Assembly: GCF_041296385.1 (NCBI RefSeq) | Contig: NC_091014.1 | Span: forward strand, 67,766,578 to 67,830,577 | Direction of reading: 5' to 3' | DNA from: Aphelocoma coerulescens | Taxonomy: Eukaryota > Chordata > Aves > Passeriformes > Corvidae | DNA: 64,000 nt | Position numbers and translations under genes: made by a program | In this document: positions 49,019 through 62,017 of the stretch, piece after piece | Layout: every line of letters begins with the position of its first letter | How positions within the stretch are numbered: the first letter of the stretch is position 1 | The notes under the pieces: model-generated | What the model was told of the DNA's origin: nothing | The model's database searches: none | What the model saw: the letters and a program-made list of their open reading frames with translations, nothing else

Positions 49019-49678
49019 TCTGATCTACTCTTAAGAAGTAAGCATATCAATTTAGAGTTAAACTCACTTTTTAATAAAAGATTCACCAGCCTCAAGGCTG
49101 CATCCCTCTAACCCTGTAAATGTGAGTGGATGCACTTAATTCCTGTTCCTGTTAACCCAGTCGAGGCACCAATCACACAGTGTACAGCTTTTTGCTCAGA
49201 CACTCAGTGTGAGGTTATCTGGAGGCTGGGAGAATTTTTTGTTGATGTTTCTGTGCTACACGTGCTTGATTGGGGGCAGGCCAAATCCTCAAGCCCCGAG
49301 ATGGAGCAAGAATACATTGCTTGCTTACAGCTTGCCGAGATAAATTCCTGGTTTCTTCCATACATCCTCCTTCCCAGCTCACACAGCTTTGGAAATTGAG
49401 TGTGACATTCCCTGATAAAACACTGTTGCTCTGTTAATGCAAGAGATAAGCTCAGCGTGGCCCTGAACTTGCAAGCAGCATTAGGCATTCCGGCATCAGT
49501 GAGGCTCTCACGCTCCTAATTATTTGTTTAAATCACTGTACAACAATTAAACAGCAATTCCTCCCACCCCAGTCACCTTTGAAGTGTTCAATGGCTGAGA
49601 AGCTCCACTCAGCATTGCTTTTGTGGTCAAACATCTCAGGTGATGGGGAGGGAGAGGCACACATGGACAGATACTCAC

Positions 49679-49856
49679 ATGGGCACATCCACCGGCAGCC
49701 ACAAGTTTCCTCCACCTTAACAGCAGGAAGGTTGCTGTGACACACAGGCTTTGGCATCTTCTCACAGTTGATGTGGTGGCTCTCAAGAACTGTGTAATCT
49801 CCTGGGAAGCACGTCACAGTGTGGCACTGGTCTGGTAATGTCCATTTATCACCAGG
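49679..49856 (-). CDS. VWF: VWF exon 34, D4N module
   Basis: This 178-nt exon reads [16 protein letters not shown] at its start and [15 protein letters not shown] at its end. It is the D4N module, a cysteine-rich C-type fold that opens the D4 assembly. The acceptor is ctcccaag and the donor gtgagt, with the last cysteine codon split [15 protein letters not shown] and [11 protein letters not shown] are among the most conserved stretches of VWF, so the assignment is secure. The middle of the exon ([16 protein letters not shown]) is more variable. Confidence 0.96.
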
Positions 49857-52800
49857 CTTGGGAGGGAAACATAAATGTGCAACAATTGAAACCAAAAATG
49901 CAAATTTTGGCTGGTGCCACGGAATTACAGCCAGCAAGTGAAGTGACCCTGACAGCAGTGCTATACACATTAGCCTTGGAAAAATAAATAATGCAATCCA
50001 GTGTATTAAGGGCTTCATAAGGATAAGAAAGTTTAAATTAGAAACACTAAGAAGCAGGCTGAAATTCCAAGCTAAGATAACAGTCTACAATAGGAGATAT
50101 TTTGTTCCAGCCATCTATAGTTAGCTTAGCCATCCTACAAGATGCATGGAGAGCATAGTCAACAAAGAATTGCCCTCAGCTTTACCTTAAATTTCAAATC
50201 CTTTAGTTTTCATAAGCCACAGATGGTCAGGGCACAGCAGGAATTAATATTTGTTCCAAACTAGGAAAGCGTGGAATATTGTAGTTATTTTATCAAGAAC
50301 TCTGAAACTTTAAAACATCTCCTTTCTTCCCAAAGGGAAATTGTTCCTTTACCAGATTGGTGTTATTAGATGTACATAGTGGATTTCTAGAGCTAAAGAA
50401 TTAAATGTAAAATATATTCCTGTTTTCTAAAGGACAGCCTGAATTTTAAGGCACCAGGATTATGTACTAATAAATGACAGAGAAATAGGTGTGGCCACAG
50501 TCTGGAGTGTCTCAAGATTCCTGTTTGCAAAAAGCTGAGCTCTTTGGCCCCGGTCCTGCAGAGCTCTAAAGTCCATAAGTAGGCTGAATGAGTTTTAAAA
50601 CAGTGTTCATCCCTGAGGTGTGCATTCCCAGAAATACCCCCAAATGTGGGAAACAGCACTTCCCAGAGCTCTCTCTGCAGAGATGAGTCCAGAACCACCA
50701 GTACAAGTGAGACTGCACTTCTGTGAGCTGGCTAACATTTCCTGATAGTCACAAGAAGAAACGTGGGGAAGAAAAGAGAATTGATACTGGGCATGGACAT
50801 CTCCCATCCTGCCCTTCTCAGTTTAAACATCATTCCCATAAAAGAGCAGAAAAAAAAGGGATAAAATACCTCGGTAGCAACTAATTCACAGATGATTCTT
50901 GTCATTATGAAAGTATTTCTCTGTATCTCTGAGCTACGGGGTACCATCAAGTGTAAACAAGAGCTGGCAGATTTGCAGCCACAAAAAACTACATATTAAA
51001 TACAGGTTAATTTTCTGGACTTGTTTTATATGTTTCAGGACTTCAAGAAGGCAACTAGAAGTTGCTTAATACTTTTTTCAGGCTTGTGAGCCTAGAGGAA
51101 GCTGTGAAAAAGTAACAAGAGGAGCGTTAAGGATGGCAAAAGTATTTATATAGGAAGAGATAGAATGTTTTTTAATTACAGTTGTCTTTCCTACAACTCA
51201 CTGAAAGTGGAGCACCTGGAACCGTACATATACAGCTGTGCAAGTCTGGCTTCCATACATATTTAATTGGTTTTATTTCACTCTTTAATGGGACATTTAT
51301 TAGAAAACATCTAAGAGCTGGACAAGAAAAGCAAAGCACAACACATTAAAACAAATTAAAAAAAAAGTTGAGGGATAAAAAAACCCCAAGAATCCTGGTA
51401 CAGAGGAAAATACAGGGACTCTGAAGACAAAGAAAGCCTAAATCCCAATTGATATGAAACTGTAGAAGCAAACGCAGGACAGAAAGGAAAGCAAAATCAG
51501 GGTTTCAAGGCTGTGAAGGATAAGTCTGCCAGGACACTGCAGGAAGCCTCAGACTTCCTCTCTGAGGGAGCTCTGAACCTACAGACCTGGATGTGCACAC
51601 TCTGTGTCTTGCTGTGCATCTGCAGGAGAGAGACCCACGCACCTCAACAGCTCCCTTGGCTGTTATCTCTTAGTTTAGATTAGGTTATTTGTTTGTTTGT
51701 CTGTTCTTTAAACCAAGAGCTGAACAATCCTAGAAAAGCCATGGTAATAGCTTAAGAATGTGGGTTTTGCCACCTTAAACAGCCTAGAAGTGCAGATTGC
51801 TCTACAATTCACTTCATGAGGAAATATTGGTATTATAAGACAAAAATCTACACTTCTATTATCACCTTTACACCTGCTTATAAATTTCAAAACAAGACTA
51901 ACAATGAAAATTAACTACATTTTAAAAAACCCTTAATTTATCATAATTGTTCTGATATTCTGTCAACTGGCAAATTAAAACATGAAACCAGTGGTTCTTT
52001 AGACAGCCTGTTTGGCACTCCTGCCACTCCTTGCCACTGGATCTGATGAGTACTAGAAACTTCCAAGGATTCAAAGAACAAAACTATCAAGCACTATCAA
52101 ACACAAAAAGGTGTCACTTGCAGCTCAGGGTGTCCCTGAGTAACAAATTTTTCATGGCTAGGACAGTTTTATACATATTTATTAACATTCCTTCCCTGGC
52201 TCCTATTTTTGGCCACACAATACAGGGGGTTGGATGGATTTTTGGCCTGACCCAGCACATTGGATCTGCTGTCCTTCTGCTACTAACAATGACCTTAATC
52301 ATGAATATTCCTTCTACAGTCTCTTCCAGGGTAGGAGTAATAACAAAACAAACCAAGAAAAAGTAACAAATCATATTATTCCCGATGCTGATAGGATTTA
52401 GGCTGAGATTTTTGATCCTGAGAACTCAGATTTCCTTGCAAACTGCAAGAGATCAGTTCCCACAATCGCCAGGTGCATGACAGACATCCCGCTTGGGGAG
52501 CTGAGCCTCCTGCAAGAATTCTCTGAGCAACGCCTGAAAGATTATGAATCTGATATAAAAGCCTGTGTTTTCTGAATCAGGGAAGGAAGAGCCTTGATTC
52601 TTCCTCCCTGTGGATTTGTGGGCTGTGCTGGAAGAGGGGAACAGAACAGTGGCACCTTAGAGGCAGTGAGGCAGCAGGGAATGCTGCACCACAGAGGCAG
52701 GAACTTCCACGGTGTCCTGTAGCTTCCACAGGATGCTCCAGAAGGCTGTGGCCTCACAGTGCCTTCTAACACCTATTTTTCCTGGCTGACAGAAGAGGCA

Positions 52801-54097
52801 ACTCAAAATCCCCCTAAAGGCTGCCATTTGAAAGTGTGGCTCATTTTTATATGGACTGGAGCCTGGCCTGTTTCCTTCTAAAAGCATTTTAGCCAGAACG
52901 GAAATTGTGCTTTAAGTTTATCACCCCCAAAAATGAAACCTGACATGTCTGAAATTCAAGTGTAGCCTTCCCAGCACTTATCTACACATACCTGTGTCTG
53001 CTTTGAGGAGCCCAGAGGGCTGGACACGTGCAGTTCAAACTGCACACAAGAATCTGGGGTTTTTTTTGTTTTAATAAAGAAAGTTTTTCAAGTTTAGTTT
53101 TTGTTTGTTGGGGTTTTTTTTCTTAATTAAGCTGTCAGCCTCAAAGCCATCAGATTATGCTTAGTGTCTGATTTAGCTAAAGCCTTTCTGTGTTCTGACC
53201 AGCTAATGGAGGCCAACCATGTAAGGCAGCTTTGACATATTTCCTCTGTTTAGATAATTCATACTCATTCATTAGCCACATCCTTCCTCACAGTCATGTC
53301 TTCACAAGGGAAAAATCAAAGGAATATTTTTAATGTACTGGAAATTCAAGATAAATCCTAGAGCAGAACTCATAACTGATCTCTACTAGAAAACATGGCA
53401 CAAGCTTATGCTAGTATTTCCAAATGCATGAAGTAACATATACTCTCAAAAACCTTGGCATTTTACCTGAGATGAAGAACCTGAACCATTTATAACATCT
53501 GGAACATCACTTTCTTAGAGTGGGATCACTTTTGAGGGATCAGAAAAGTTTACTAACATTTCTGAGCATTTTCTCAGGATTAATAAGAACTTTTGCACAA
53601 ACGAACTCCAAGAAACTTGACTCCATTGCTAAAGAGATGATTTTCCCTGGAGATATAACTATCATACAATAATTATCTTCCTGTAAAATTGTCAGAGGGA
53701 CAAGGGATTTGTAATTTTAGCAGAAGGACAGGGGCTGGACAATGACGTTGCCCCTGCACATGCACCTTTATTTTGGCCATGTGTAGCTGTCCCAGAAGTT
53801 TTCTCACCAGGAGATGGAAATGCATTTTTTGTTGTCAGGGAAGACAAACACTGCCACAGCTTTTGGTTCTGCACTGACTTCAGTAACATTCAACACTCTG
53901 CAAGATGAGGTGTTGTTAGAGGAAGTCTCCTCTGTGTGCAAAGTTATCCTACCAGTACAGCCAACATTTTCCTCCTCCAAAAGAATTCTTAATATTGTCC
54001 CACACTTTTTGTTTCAGGTTATCTGTGAAGATATTCATGTTCTTGCATGAACTTTGCAACTTAAAAGCCAGATGGCCAACCCAGGCAATGCACTTAC

Positions 54098-54141
54098 TTT
54101 CTTTTTGTTTCCATCCTCATCTATGCATTCTCTGACAGGGT
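54098..54141 (-). CDS. VWF: VWF exon 33, short A3-D4 linker exon
   Basis: This 44-nt exon is too short to stand out as an open frame, but it lies between a ctctttcag acceptor and a gtaagt donor and restores the frame exactly. With the split base from exon 32 it reads DPVRECIDEDGNKKK. The motif VRxCxDEDGN is the linker between A3 and the D4N module in VWF. It ends in phase 0, and the next exon begins [11 protein letters not shown], so the junction matches the known protein. Confidence 0.92.
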
Positions 54142-55438
54142 CTGAAAGAGAAGCAGATATTTTTTAGTCATCCCACTCCCTTATCCAGCCTTTTAAGTGG
54201 TGGTCACCAAAATACAGATTGCTTACTTAAACACTTGATTTAAGCTGTGGGAAATGTGTAGGGATTTATGCTAGAGTATGTGAATCCCTACATGAACACT
54301 GCAGGCATTTGTCCAAAGTGTGCCAGAACAAGTCAAAAAAGGCATAAACAATGACAGTGGTCCCAAAATACTCCGTGAGCAATAACTGGGCTGCAATTCT
54401 ACAGCACTCCTTGAACAGACAGCTCTGCCCAGATAGTACTTAAAGGATGAACATGGCTTTGGTTCTGAGGCAGAGTCCAGCCTGACCTCAGAATCTTGTG
54501 ATCCATTGAGAATATTCTGGGAAATTGGCAGGTAATGAGAATTTCCACACCCACACCCACATTTATTAAATACAGGAAGACCAGTACAGCATATCTATGC
54601 AAATAGCTGCAATAAGAACACTCAAATTCAGTTTCCTTACACTCAGGCATGACTGTGATGAGCAATTTTTTTCATATCATCAGTTAAATGGCCACAGGGT
54701 ACCCACTGAATTGCAGTTTCTATGTTTGTGTGCTCTCACTACACACCTAAAGATATTTTGGAAGCAATTTCATATTTGTACTATGGCATAACAAAGTCTC
54801 TCGGATATGAAAACCCTGACTAGCAAACTCTTTGTAGAATACTAGACTATGCTATCCCATATACACTCTCTGCTCTGTCTTTTCCAGGATAAGTAATGTA
54901 TTTTGAAATCATTTAGGAACTCTTTTAAACCTTTTTTTAATGATATTATTTTTGGTACACTTCCATACAAAAGGCAAGACTCCCTCTGCACGAGAAATCT
55001 AACTGTATGAGTCTAGAGGGGGAAATTATACTTTACAGATTGTATGAAATTTGTATAAAACAAAACAAACAGAAAAAAAAATCCAAACAAAAATAAATCC
55101 CCACCAAAAAAAAAATATATATATAGTTTTTCACCCCCTACCAAAGTCTTTACCATCAGCAAAAGGGAGAGCTAAATTTCTCAGGTATTAGGTGTTGAAG
55201 ATGTCTATAGTTCAAGGTTTTTGAGCTGTTGGAAATGCTTTCATAAAATATACAAAGTTGTCACCTCTGGTACTGATAGGTTGTAGCACAGATTGCAATA
55301 AGAAAATAGTTACTGGTTTCAAATTCCTGCTCCCCATTCTGTATCTTGGATCAATGTAATTTACAGCAAGAAAAACCACATATTTTACAGCGTGAAGAGA
55401 GGAAATGCATCTTTAAAAGCTTATTTTAAAAGAGAGGA

Positions 55439-55480
55439 AAGAAAATGGCAGCTGTTTAAATCTAGAAAATGGCAGCTGTT
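55439..55480. repeat. Tandem duplication of agaaaatggcagctgttt
   Basis: An 18-bp unit occurs twice with a six-base spacer. VWF intron 32. Confidence 0.8.
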
Positions 55481-56390
55481 TGATGCTCTGGAGAGATTTT
55501 AAAACAGCCAGAAGTGATCCCAGCGGAGGCTGATCGGATATCTCCAAGCTGGGCTGTGAACATTCTGCAACTTCCTCATTCTCAGAGGTCCTTGGCTCTG
55601 CAAAAAAGTCCATTTATTGCAGTGGAGATGTAACTAAGCCCTAGTAATGCTGGCAAAACCTGTGCAATGACTAACACCATGAGGCAGTGGCTTGTGGTGC
55701 GAACGTGTGGATGTTACTGTAACAGGAACAACAACAAGATGAGGGATAAATATCTATATCCACACAGGCCAAGGAGGCAAAAGAAGTAAAATCCTGGTCA
55801 GTGTTGAAGCAAGGTTCCTTAGAGGAGGAGTGTTGTCATCCACAAAGAAACGAATGCTTGTTTAAAACATTTTTACACTTTTTTCCCCCCTCTATGCTAA
55901 TTCTTTATTATTTTTCTTTTTGCCTTCTATTTCGGCTGAATTTTCTGTGGACATACACACAACAATGCCTGAAAACTTGGAATCTTTACTCACAGCATTT
56001 CTGAAACGTGCCCCATTCGTTCAGGACAACTCCAGCTTTCCTGGTGTCCTTCAGTCACTGACCAGTCCTGAGTACTGATTACCAAGATTTTTATCAAGAC
56101 TGATTTTTATCAAGATGGTAGCTTGAAAATTCAGGCCTAGCCAGTTCTAAAAACCTTGCTGGAATTGGGCTAATTGGAAGAGCAACTGGATACATGTTGA
56201 AAGGGCACTGATTTTGTTTCACACATAAGTGGTGGTGGTGGTGGTCTAGGTCAGCATTTGTGATGGTTGCCAGGGAAACACTAACAAAGGAGCACCTAAT
56301 TGCCTTCTAAAATCAAGAAAAATCATCCTGGCTTTGCATTTTGATTTTTGTGTTACACTCCAGACACAAGGCCACAATTTTTGGACTCAC

Positions 56391-56555
56391 CCATGCACAC
56401 TTTTTTGATAAATTCACTGTTCAATGTGATCATAGTGGATAAATCTTCAAAATTCTGGAGCTTCATGATTCTGTTAGCAGCAGATGGCCCAGCCAAAGTC
56501 CTTAGCTGCCCTTCATCATATCCGTTCCCAATGCCAATTGGGAACAGGGATACCC
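56391..56555 (-). CDS. VWF: VWF exon 32, A3 domain C-terminal part
   Basis: This 165-nt exon follows a cttttcctag acceptor and ends at a gtgagt donor. Joined to exon 31 it reads LNRVSLFPIGIGNGYDEG, then QLRTLAGPSA and FEDLSTMITLNSEFIKKVCM. The block VxFPIGIG-x(2)-YD-x(2)-QLRxLAGP is the strand and helix pair typical of the end of VWF A3. The cysteine in KKVCM corresponds to the C-terminal cysteine of the A3 disulfide that closes the domain. The frame is open throughout, with one codon split at each end. Confidence 0.95.
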
Positions 56556-56630
56556 CTAGGAAAAGAGAAGGAAAGGTTTGAAACAGGCAAGGCACAGGAG
56601 AAGGTCATTGCTCATGGATGTGGAGTGTTT

Positions 56631-56739
56631 AAAGGATGTGGCTCTTGGCAGCATGGTTTAGTGGTGAGCTGGGCAGTGCTGGGTTAATGATTGGACATGA
56701 TGATCTTAAAGGTCTTTTCCAACCTAAAGATTATATAAT
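56631..56739 (+). mobile_element. CR1 LINE 3' fragment
   Basis: Plus-strand fragment reading 'agcatggtttagtggtgagc', 'cagtgctgggttaatgattg' and 'gatcttaaaggtcttttcca', the classic CR1 3' end. VWF intron 31. Confidence 0.85.
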
Positions 56740-57290
56740 TTTTTTTTTTCATTTGCTTCCTAAAAAGAAAAAAAAAAAAAAAGAGCCAGGAAAAGTTTTT
56801 CTCCAACAGTTAATTTTCATGTATTACTTGCATCATTCCCCAACATTGGCTTAAGGCAATGAAGGGCTGAAATGATGCTGCTCTAATCACATTGTTACCT
56901 AAGATGAGCTCTATTACTCCCAAGCATAATAAGATCATTCATGGGCAACAAAACACAGCTGCAGACTTAACGACAACATCTTCACTCTTTTTAAATTAAA
57001 AAAAAAAAAAAAAGAATCTCAATATGTTGTTTTCTTTCTTCAGTTGCACGGTAATTGGATTATTTTCAAACCACTTAATTAAAAATAACAGTTGATAGTT
57101 GTTATACAGCCATGCCTTATTCAATAGCTCCCAGAGCAACCTTCAAAGGAAGTCAAAGTTCCTCAGCTGAACACCTGAGGAAGCTGAGATACAGAAACAA
57201 CAGCCAGAAAACTTGCAAATCATCAGGCAGCACATTGATATTAAAAGTAGATTCCTGTAGAGGTCAGTCCAGAACCTGAGCAAAACCTCT

Positions 57291-57353
57291 AATTATTACT
57301 ATTATTATCATCATTATTATCTTTATGATTATGATTATTGTTATTATTATTGT
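57291..57353. repeat. ATT/ATC trinucleotide microsatellite
   Basis: About 63 bp of degenerate (ATT)n with ATC and ATG interruptions. VWF intron 31, about 340 bp downstream (in transcription) of exon 31. Confidence 0.85.
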
Positions 57354-57695
57354 GAACCTTTCAAGTTTCACTGTACTGCAGTAGTATTGAATTTATTATA
57401 TTAGACCACACTTCTGTTATCCCTGCCTACCCACAGGATCTTAGAAAATGAAATGCTGCTGATTTGTGAGCCTTGTGGAAGGTGTTCAGCCTTAACTGGT
57501 CCTGAATTTCCCAGTAACTCAATGGCATCTTCACAGGGCACGTTTTGTTCAGGTCTGTTCTTTACCACATTATGCACAGTAACTCCAGAACTTCCATGAA
57601 CACACCAATGCCTTTATTTTCCATCTTTTGTTCTAGCTCATTACTTAAAAAGCAACAGCTCTACTTTAAAATAGTGACAGTGAAATGAGGTTTAC

Positions 57696-57839
57696 TGTTC
57701 AGTCTTGCAGAGTGTGCAGCAGCCTCCACAGCATCCTGTGAGCTCCCTGACACGATGACAATTGCGACCTTCGATGCGCTGGGTCTGCCCCCGTGGGATT
57801 CTGACATTGCATTCTGGACCACAAAATCAATGGCATTTC
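57696..57839 (-). CDS. VWF: VWF exon 31, A3 domain middle
   Basis: This 144-nt exon begins after an acceptor ending ttcctag and ends at a gtaaac donor. It starts with two bases of a split codon (G|GA) and ends with one base of the next. The translation includes AIDFVVQNAM and ASKVAIVIVS, then DAVEAAAHSARLN. This is the Rossmann-like core of a von Willebrand A domain: a hydrophobic beta strand followed by an alpha helix. The pattern ASK-x-VVIVS-(x)-DAVxAAAxxAR fits VWF A3, the main collagen-binding domain. The exons for the first half of A3, including its metal-site-like DxSxS loop, were not found upstream. Confidence 0.93.
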
Positions 57840-59107
57840 CTAGGAAGAAATGAAGAGAGAAATGAGAGATAAAATAGAAAAGTCACAGGAGACTACAAAA
57901 CTAAATCTTATGTTGCTTTAGTGTTATGTTAGTAGGTAGTAAAAAATATTTAGTCTTAAAGGACTGTTAATGTCTGATTTATTGCAGCTACATGAAAGAT
58001 CTCAGCCATTAAAAACCTTCCAGTATTATTAAGACATCCCAACACAGGAGGACCATCCTTAGCTCCATCCCTAGACCATCCCAATCTCTGAAGTGATGGG
58101 AACTTTACGACCTTTCCTTAGCCACGATAACAAAGTTATGCTCCTCGCTTTAGTATTGACCTTTTCCAGAAGTATTGCCATCACTAAAGGATAGAAGACA
58201 TATTCCTGCTTCTAACTTGCCGAGCAACACTGACATCCAGTGGCGAGCCGCTCCACAGCTTGGCAACATCCTGAGCTGTTCACACAAGTGGCTCTAGCTA
58301 AAAGATCTAGTGCTTCTCTAATTTCATCAGTTTTCCCTATGGGTGTGAAAAACCTATCTTTCCTCCATACTACCAGCAACCTCTCTGAAATTCAAACTCT
58401 GTGTAATCCATAATACAACTGGGTGATCCATATTAAAATAAAAACAAAACGAAAGAAAACACACCAAACCCCACAAAACTTGCAAAGAAATTCTACCTGA
58501 GCTACCAAACCACAAACTGGCTGAAAAGGGAAGCTGCTGCCCCTTCATTTAACAGCTGTGAACACTCAGGCAAATTTTTGTTGATAATTATGACCTCAGC
58601 AAGAGAGCACTTTGTTAGTACTTGTATTTAGACATGTATTTGCACAAATATTTACACTGGGAATCATGATATGCAGCTTTCTTAAAAGCTCCTTTGGGCT
58701 TAGAAGTTATCAGGTCAGGAAGTAGAAATGAAACCAGGTGACTGATGTGACATTTGGGGCAAACAGTGACTGCTGAATAATAAACACTTGAAAGAGTATT
58801 TCCTCTGAGTAATCTGCAGTAACTGTAAAGCAAAAATAGGCTTGACTGAGGAATTCACTGTACAATTTATAATAAAAAATGCATTTGTAAAACATTGGAA
58901 GTCAGCCTGTAGATAATTCACCAGCACAGCCCCAGTACACCCTAGCACACCTCAACACTTTGTACGTGATGCCTTCTTGCACCATGTCACCCACACCTTT
59001 TCAGTGACAGAAGCAAAAACCCTTTGCCCAAGCTGCTGCAAGCATGGACAACCTTTAGGAATCTCACTCAGCACATTAGTTATTGATAAGGCTTGCAGAG
59101 CTGTGAT

Positions 59108-59501
59108 TGTTCAGCTTAAAGAAGGCTCCAAGGGAGACAACACTGCAGCCTTATAGTATTTATAGGAACTTATAAAAAACGGAACTTATAAAAAAGAGTG
59201 AGAGCAACTTTTTATACTGGCAGGTAGGGACAGGACAAGGGGAATAGTTTTAGACTAAAAGAGGAGAGATTTAGATTTGATGGGATGAAGAAATTTTTTT
59301 TACTGAGAGGGTCCTAAGGCATTAGTGGAACAGGCTGCCCCAAGAAGCCATGGCTGCCCCATCCCTGGAAGTGCTCAAGGCCAGGCTGGATGGGGCTCTG
59401 AGCAACCTGGGATAGTGGAATGGGTGCCTGCCCATGGCAGGGAGTCAGAACGAGATGATCTTTAAGGTCTCTTCCAAACCAAACCGTTCACTGATTCTAT
59501 A
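59108..59501 (+). mobile_element. CR1 LINE 3' fragment
   Basis: About 395 bp in plus orientation: 'ggtagggacaggacaagggg', 'ggaacaggctgccccaagaa', 'aggccaggctggatggggct' and the terminal ctgattctat. A short internal duplication (ggaacttataaaaaa twice) is seen at about 59164-59195. VWF intron 30. Confidence 0.87.
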
Positions 59502-60650
59502 ACATAGCAACAGCAGGTGGATTTTCAGTGAAAACCTCGAAATTTTGAATGTTTTTCTACTTGCAATAAAACACATTTTAAAACAGCATTATTTGTTGGG
59601 TGATGGTGATTCCCTTTCACAAACTACTATTCCTGAGCACAAAAAATAACTAACCACAGGTATTAACTCATGTCCTACACAGCTGTCCCACAATCCTTTC
59701 TACAAATGGTTTTGTGTCTATCTAGGTAAATATTAGATACAGAATGGCACATTAGCTAGAAATAACTAAGGATAAAACAAAATACAGCAAATTCATATGA
59801 CTATATTCAAAATCCCTGAGGTTGCTCTAGTGCCAGCAGATTGACTCATTTCCCTTTGGTCCTACAAATAATTATGAAAAAAGTATTTTGGTTTTTAACT
59901 TTCAAATATATTTTAGGCTAAACTTTTGGACAGTAAAAATCACAAATGATTTTTCACTCATTTGTGAAAAGTACTTGAAATTTCTGTGCTTGTCTGTTTT
60001 CTTTAATGACCCTTTGACTTTTGTGTGGTTGGTGTGGTCAGCAGCCACACCAGCTCCATTTTTCCTCTTCTAACATTAATTCTGAAAATGTTCAGAAACT
60101 CCATACATATTTGCAAACTGAAAAAAATCCATTATTTTTATAATTTCTCATAAAGAAATCAAGTACCATTGTACTAGAACCAGCAACTATTTCAAAGGCC
60201 CCAAAAGCAGTTACTCAATTTAATGCACGGAAAATTTGGTTTAGCCTAGTAAAAACTCTTTGGATTTCTCCCTTTATTTTGAAGCCAGCTCTAGAGAAAA
60301 GAGCCAGGTGTCTGATGACATGATCAAATGAACACTTTTGTCCTGCTAGAGAGATTCAGAAAGTCCCCATCCCAAGCTGGAAGCTGTCACTTCTCACTCA
60401 GCTCTTCGTCTCTCCATCTCATCACAGAGGGAAATACTAAATCCCTGAGAGGCCACAACAAAAACTATTGACTGCTAAAAATCAACCAACTTGAACATTT
60501 TCATACTGTGAGACTGCAACACAATGGAAACCTGACATTTTCATACCAATAAAGGAAATATAATTATTTACACTGAATTAAACAACACCAAGCACAAGGC
60601 TTTATTAAGACCAGGAAGAGTGTTCACAGCATGGAAATGTAAAGAGAGTT

Positions 60651-60741
60651 CCAGAAAGGTTTGTGTTGGAAGGTTCCTTAAAGATCACCCAGTTCCAGCT
60701 CCCTGCCATGGACAGGGACACCCTTCCACTAGCCCAGGCTG
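60651..60741 (-). mobile_element. CR1 LINE 3' fragment (short)
   Basis: About 90 bp with 'tgttggaaggttccttaaag' and 'ccatggacagggacaccctt'. Reverse orientation, VWF intron 30. Confidence 0.8.
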
Positions 60742-61910
60742 TTTTCAGCCATTTTAGACCTTCCCTCAGCCCACCAATGGTGGTGAGCCCCCAGCAGCCT
60801 TCCAGTTCAGTCAGTAGGGTATGACTGCCATTCATTGGGCATGTCCAGGGAAAAAAAAATGCAAATAAATAAAAAGGGAAAACAAAAACCCAATTGAACC
60901 ATACAGGCTACTTTATAAAGGGCAGGTCAGTCATTCCAAAGGCTGCCAGCACAGAACAGCACCTTCTCCCCATCCTTAAGTGCTCATGTTTGGGATAATC
61001 ACTAAATACTGACAATGAACATTTTATGCTTAAATTCTGTCAGAAAAGGCTTTTTAAGAACATTTTCCTGGTTGACTTGACACCTGATGGATATTAAAGT
61101 TAGACTTGTATTCTGAAGTAACAACTCAGAATGGTTCACACAGAGGTTCCTACAAGGACTGCAAGTTGATTAAATGGACATAAACAAGCTTTAAGGACAA
61201 AAAAAATATGTTGAGTAGGGTTGGAGGTACTTCCTGTGGGTCTACAGGGAATTACACTAGATTCTGCCTTACTGAATAGTTTCATTAATGATTTGGATGG
61301 AAGAGTTAAAATGTGTAAAAAGGCATGTTAATCTGAACCACAAATATTAAATTGGGAGCAATCATGGACATCATGGAATTGACTGAATGAGCACAAGGTG
61401 CCCTAGAAATATTTGAAATATATCCAAGAAATGAAAATGAAGATTCATCCCAGAATTAGCCAATCTGGAACACACAGACATTTAATGTTTTGGTGCATGC
61501 CTCAGGGAAAGCAAAAACTTCCTAAGAGCAACCTTTGCAATTATTTTGTTTAATTTTGTCTGAAACAAGGAATGAAATGAAAAGCCCCCGTGAGGGTCTG
61601 TGGAGTTGTGACAGACAGGGGATTACAATTAGATGGGAGGTTCCTGCTGGGAACTTGTGAATCTGTGCCTTAAGTGGCCTCAGTGGTTTCTCTAACATTT
61701 CTGCAACATCTTGACCAAAACATGGACTACAAGAAATCTTAATCACTCTCAAGACCTGAAAGATGCCTGGGAAAGAAACAAAAAAGGAATGGTTCCTCAG
61801 AAGCTGAAGTGATGCAGAAGGAGCCAACACCATCTGGATGGTGGGTATTACAGATTGCAACTACTTAACCAAGGATTTGTCTAACCAGGAACAACTCTCC
61901 ACAATGATAA

Positions 61911-62017
61911 TCATAGAAACACAAAATCACAGAACGGTTTGGGTTGGAAGGGACCTTAAAGATCATCTCGTTCCAACCGCCCTGCCATGGGCAGGGACAC
62001 CTCCCACTAGACCAGGT
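61911..62017 (-). mobile_element. CR1 LINE 3' fragment (short)
   Basis: About 107 bp starting tcatagaaacacaaaatcac, then 'gggttggaagggaccttaaa' and 'gggcagggacacctcccact', cut off after agaccaggt. Reverse orientation, VWF intron 30. Confidence 0.85.

Larger units (their letters stand above)
46807..57695 (-). other. VWF: VWF introns 34, 33, 32 and 31
   Basis: Intron 34 (46807-49678) has a short tandem repeat; intron 33 (49857-54097) shows nothing recognisable over 4.2 kb; intron 32 (54142-56390) has an 18-bp duplication; intron 31 (56556-57695) has a CR1 and a trinucleotide microsatellite. Confidence 0.88.
13741..57839 (-). other. VWF: VWF gene, 3' half (human-equivalent exons 31-52)
   Basis: This span covers 22 coding exons of von Willebrand factor, the large secreted glycoprotein that tethers platelets to exposed collagen and carries coagulation factor VIII. 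All 22 exons have AG acceptors and GT donors, and the reading frame passes through every junction without a break. Together they give 3,134 nt, about 1,044 residues plus the stop. Domain order is A3 (second half), D4N-VWD-C8-TIL, C1 to C6, then CK, as in known VWF. From memory, the human exons 31-52 total 3,131 nt and most individual lengths are identical, which supports orthology over a paralogue such as otogelin or a mucin. The 5' half of the gene, including the large A1-A2 exon, is not in the window. Transcription runs right to left, towards ANO2. No frameshift or premature stop was seen, so the gene appears intact here. Confidence 0.95.

Noticed and set aside
58201..58320. A GC-richer stretch with PLDV in one minus-strand frame, considered as the start of A3
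   Set aside because: The similarity is four residues only, with no hydrophobic strand or donor site after it.
61522..61860. A 112-codon minus-strand frame upstream of VWF exon 31, considered as a possible A3 exon
   Set aside because: It shows no A-domain pattern (no DxSxS, no VxQYG-like strand), and I saw no suitable splice sites with the needed phase.
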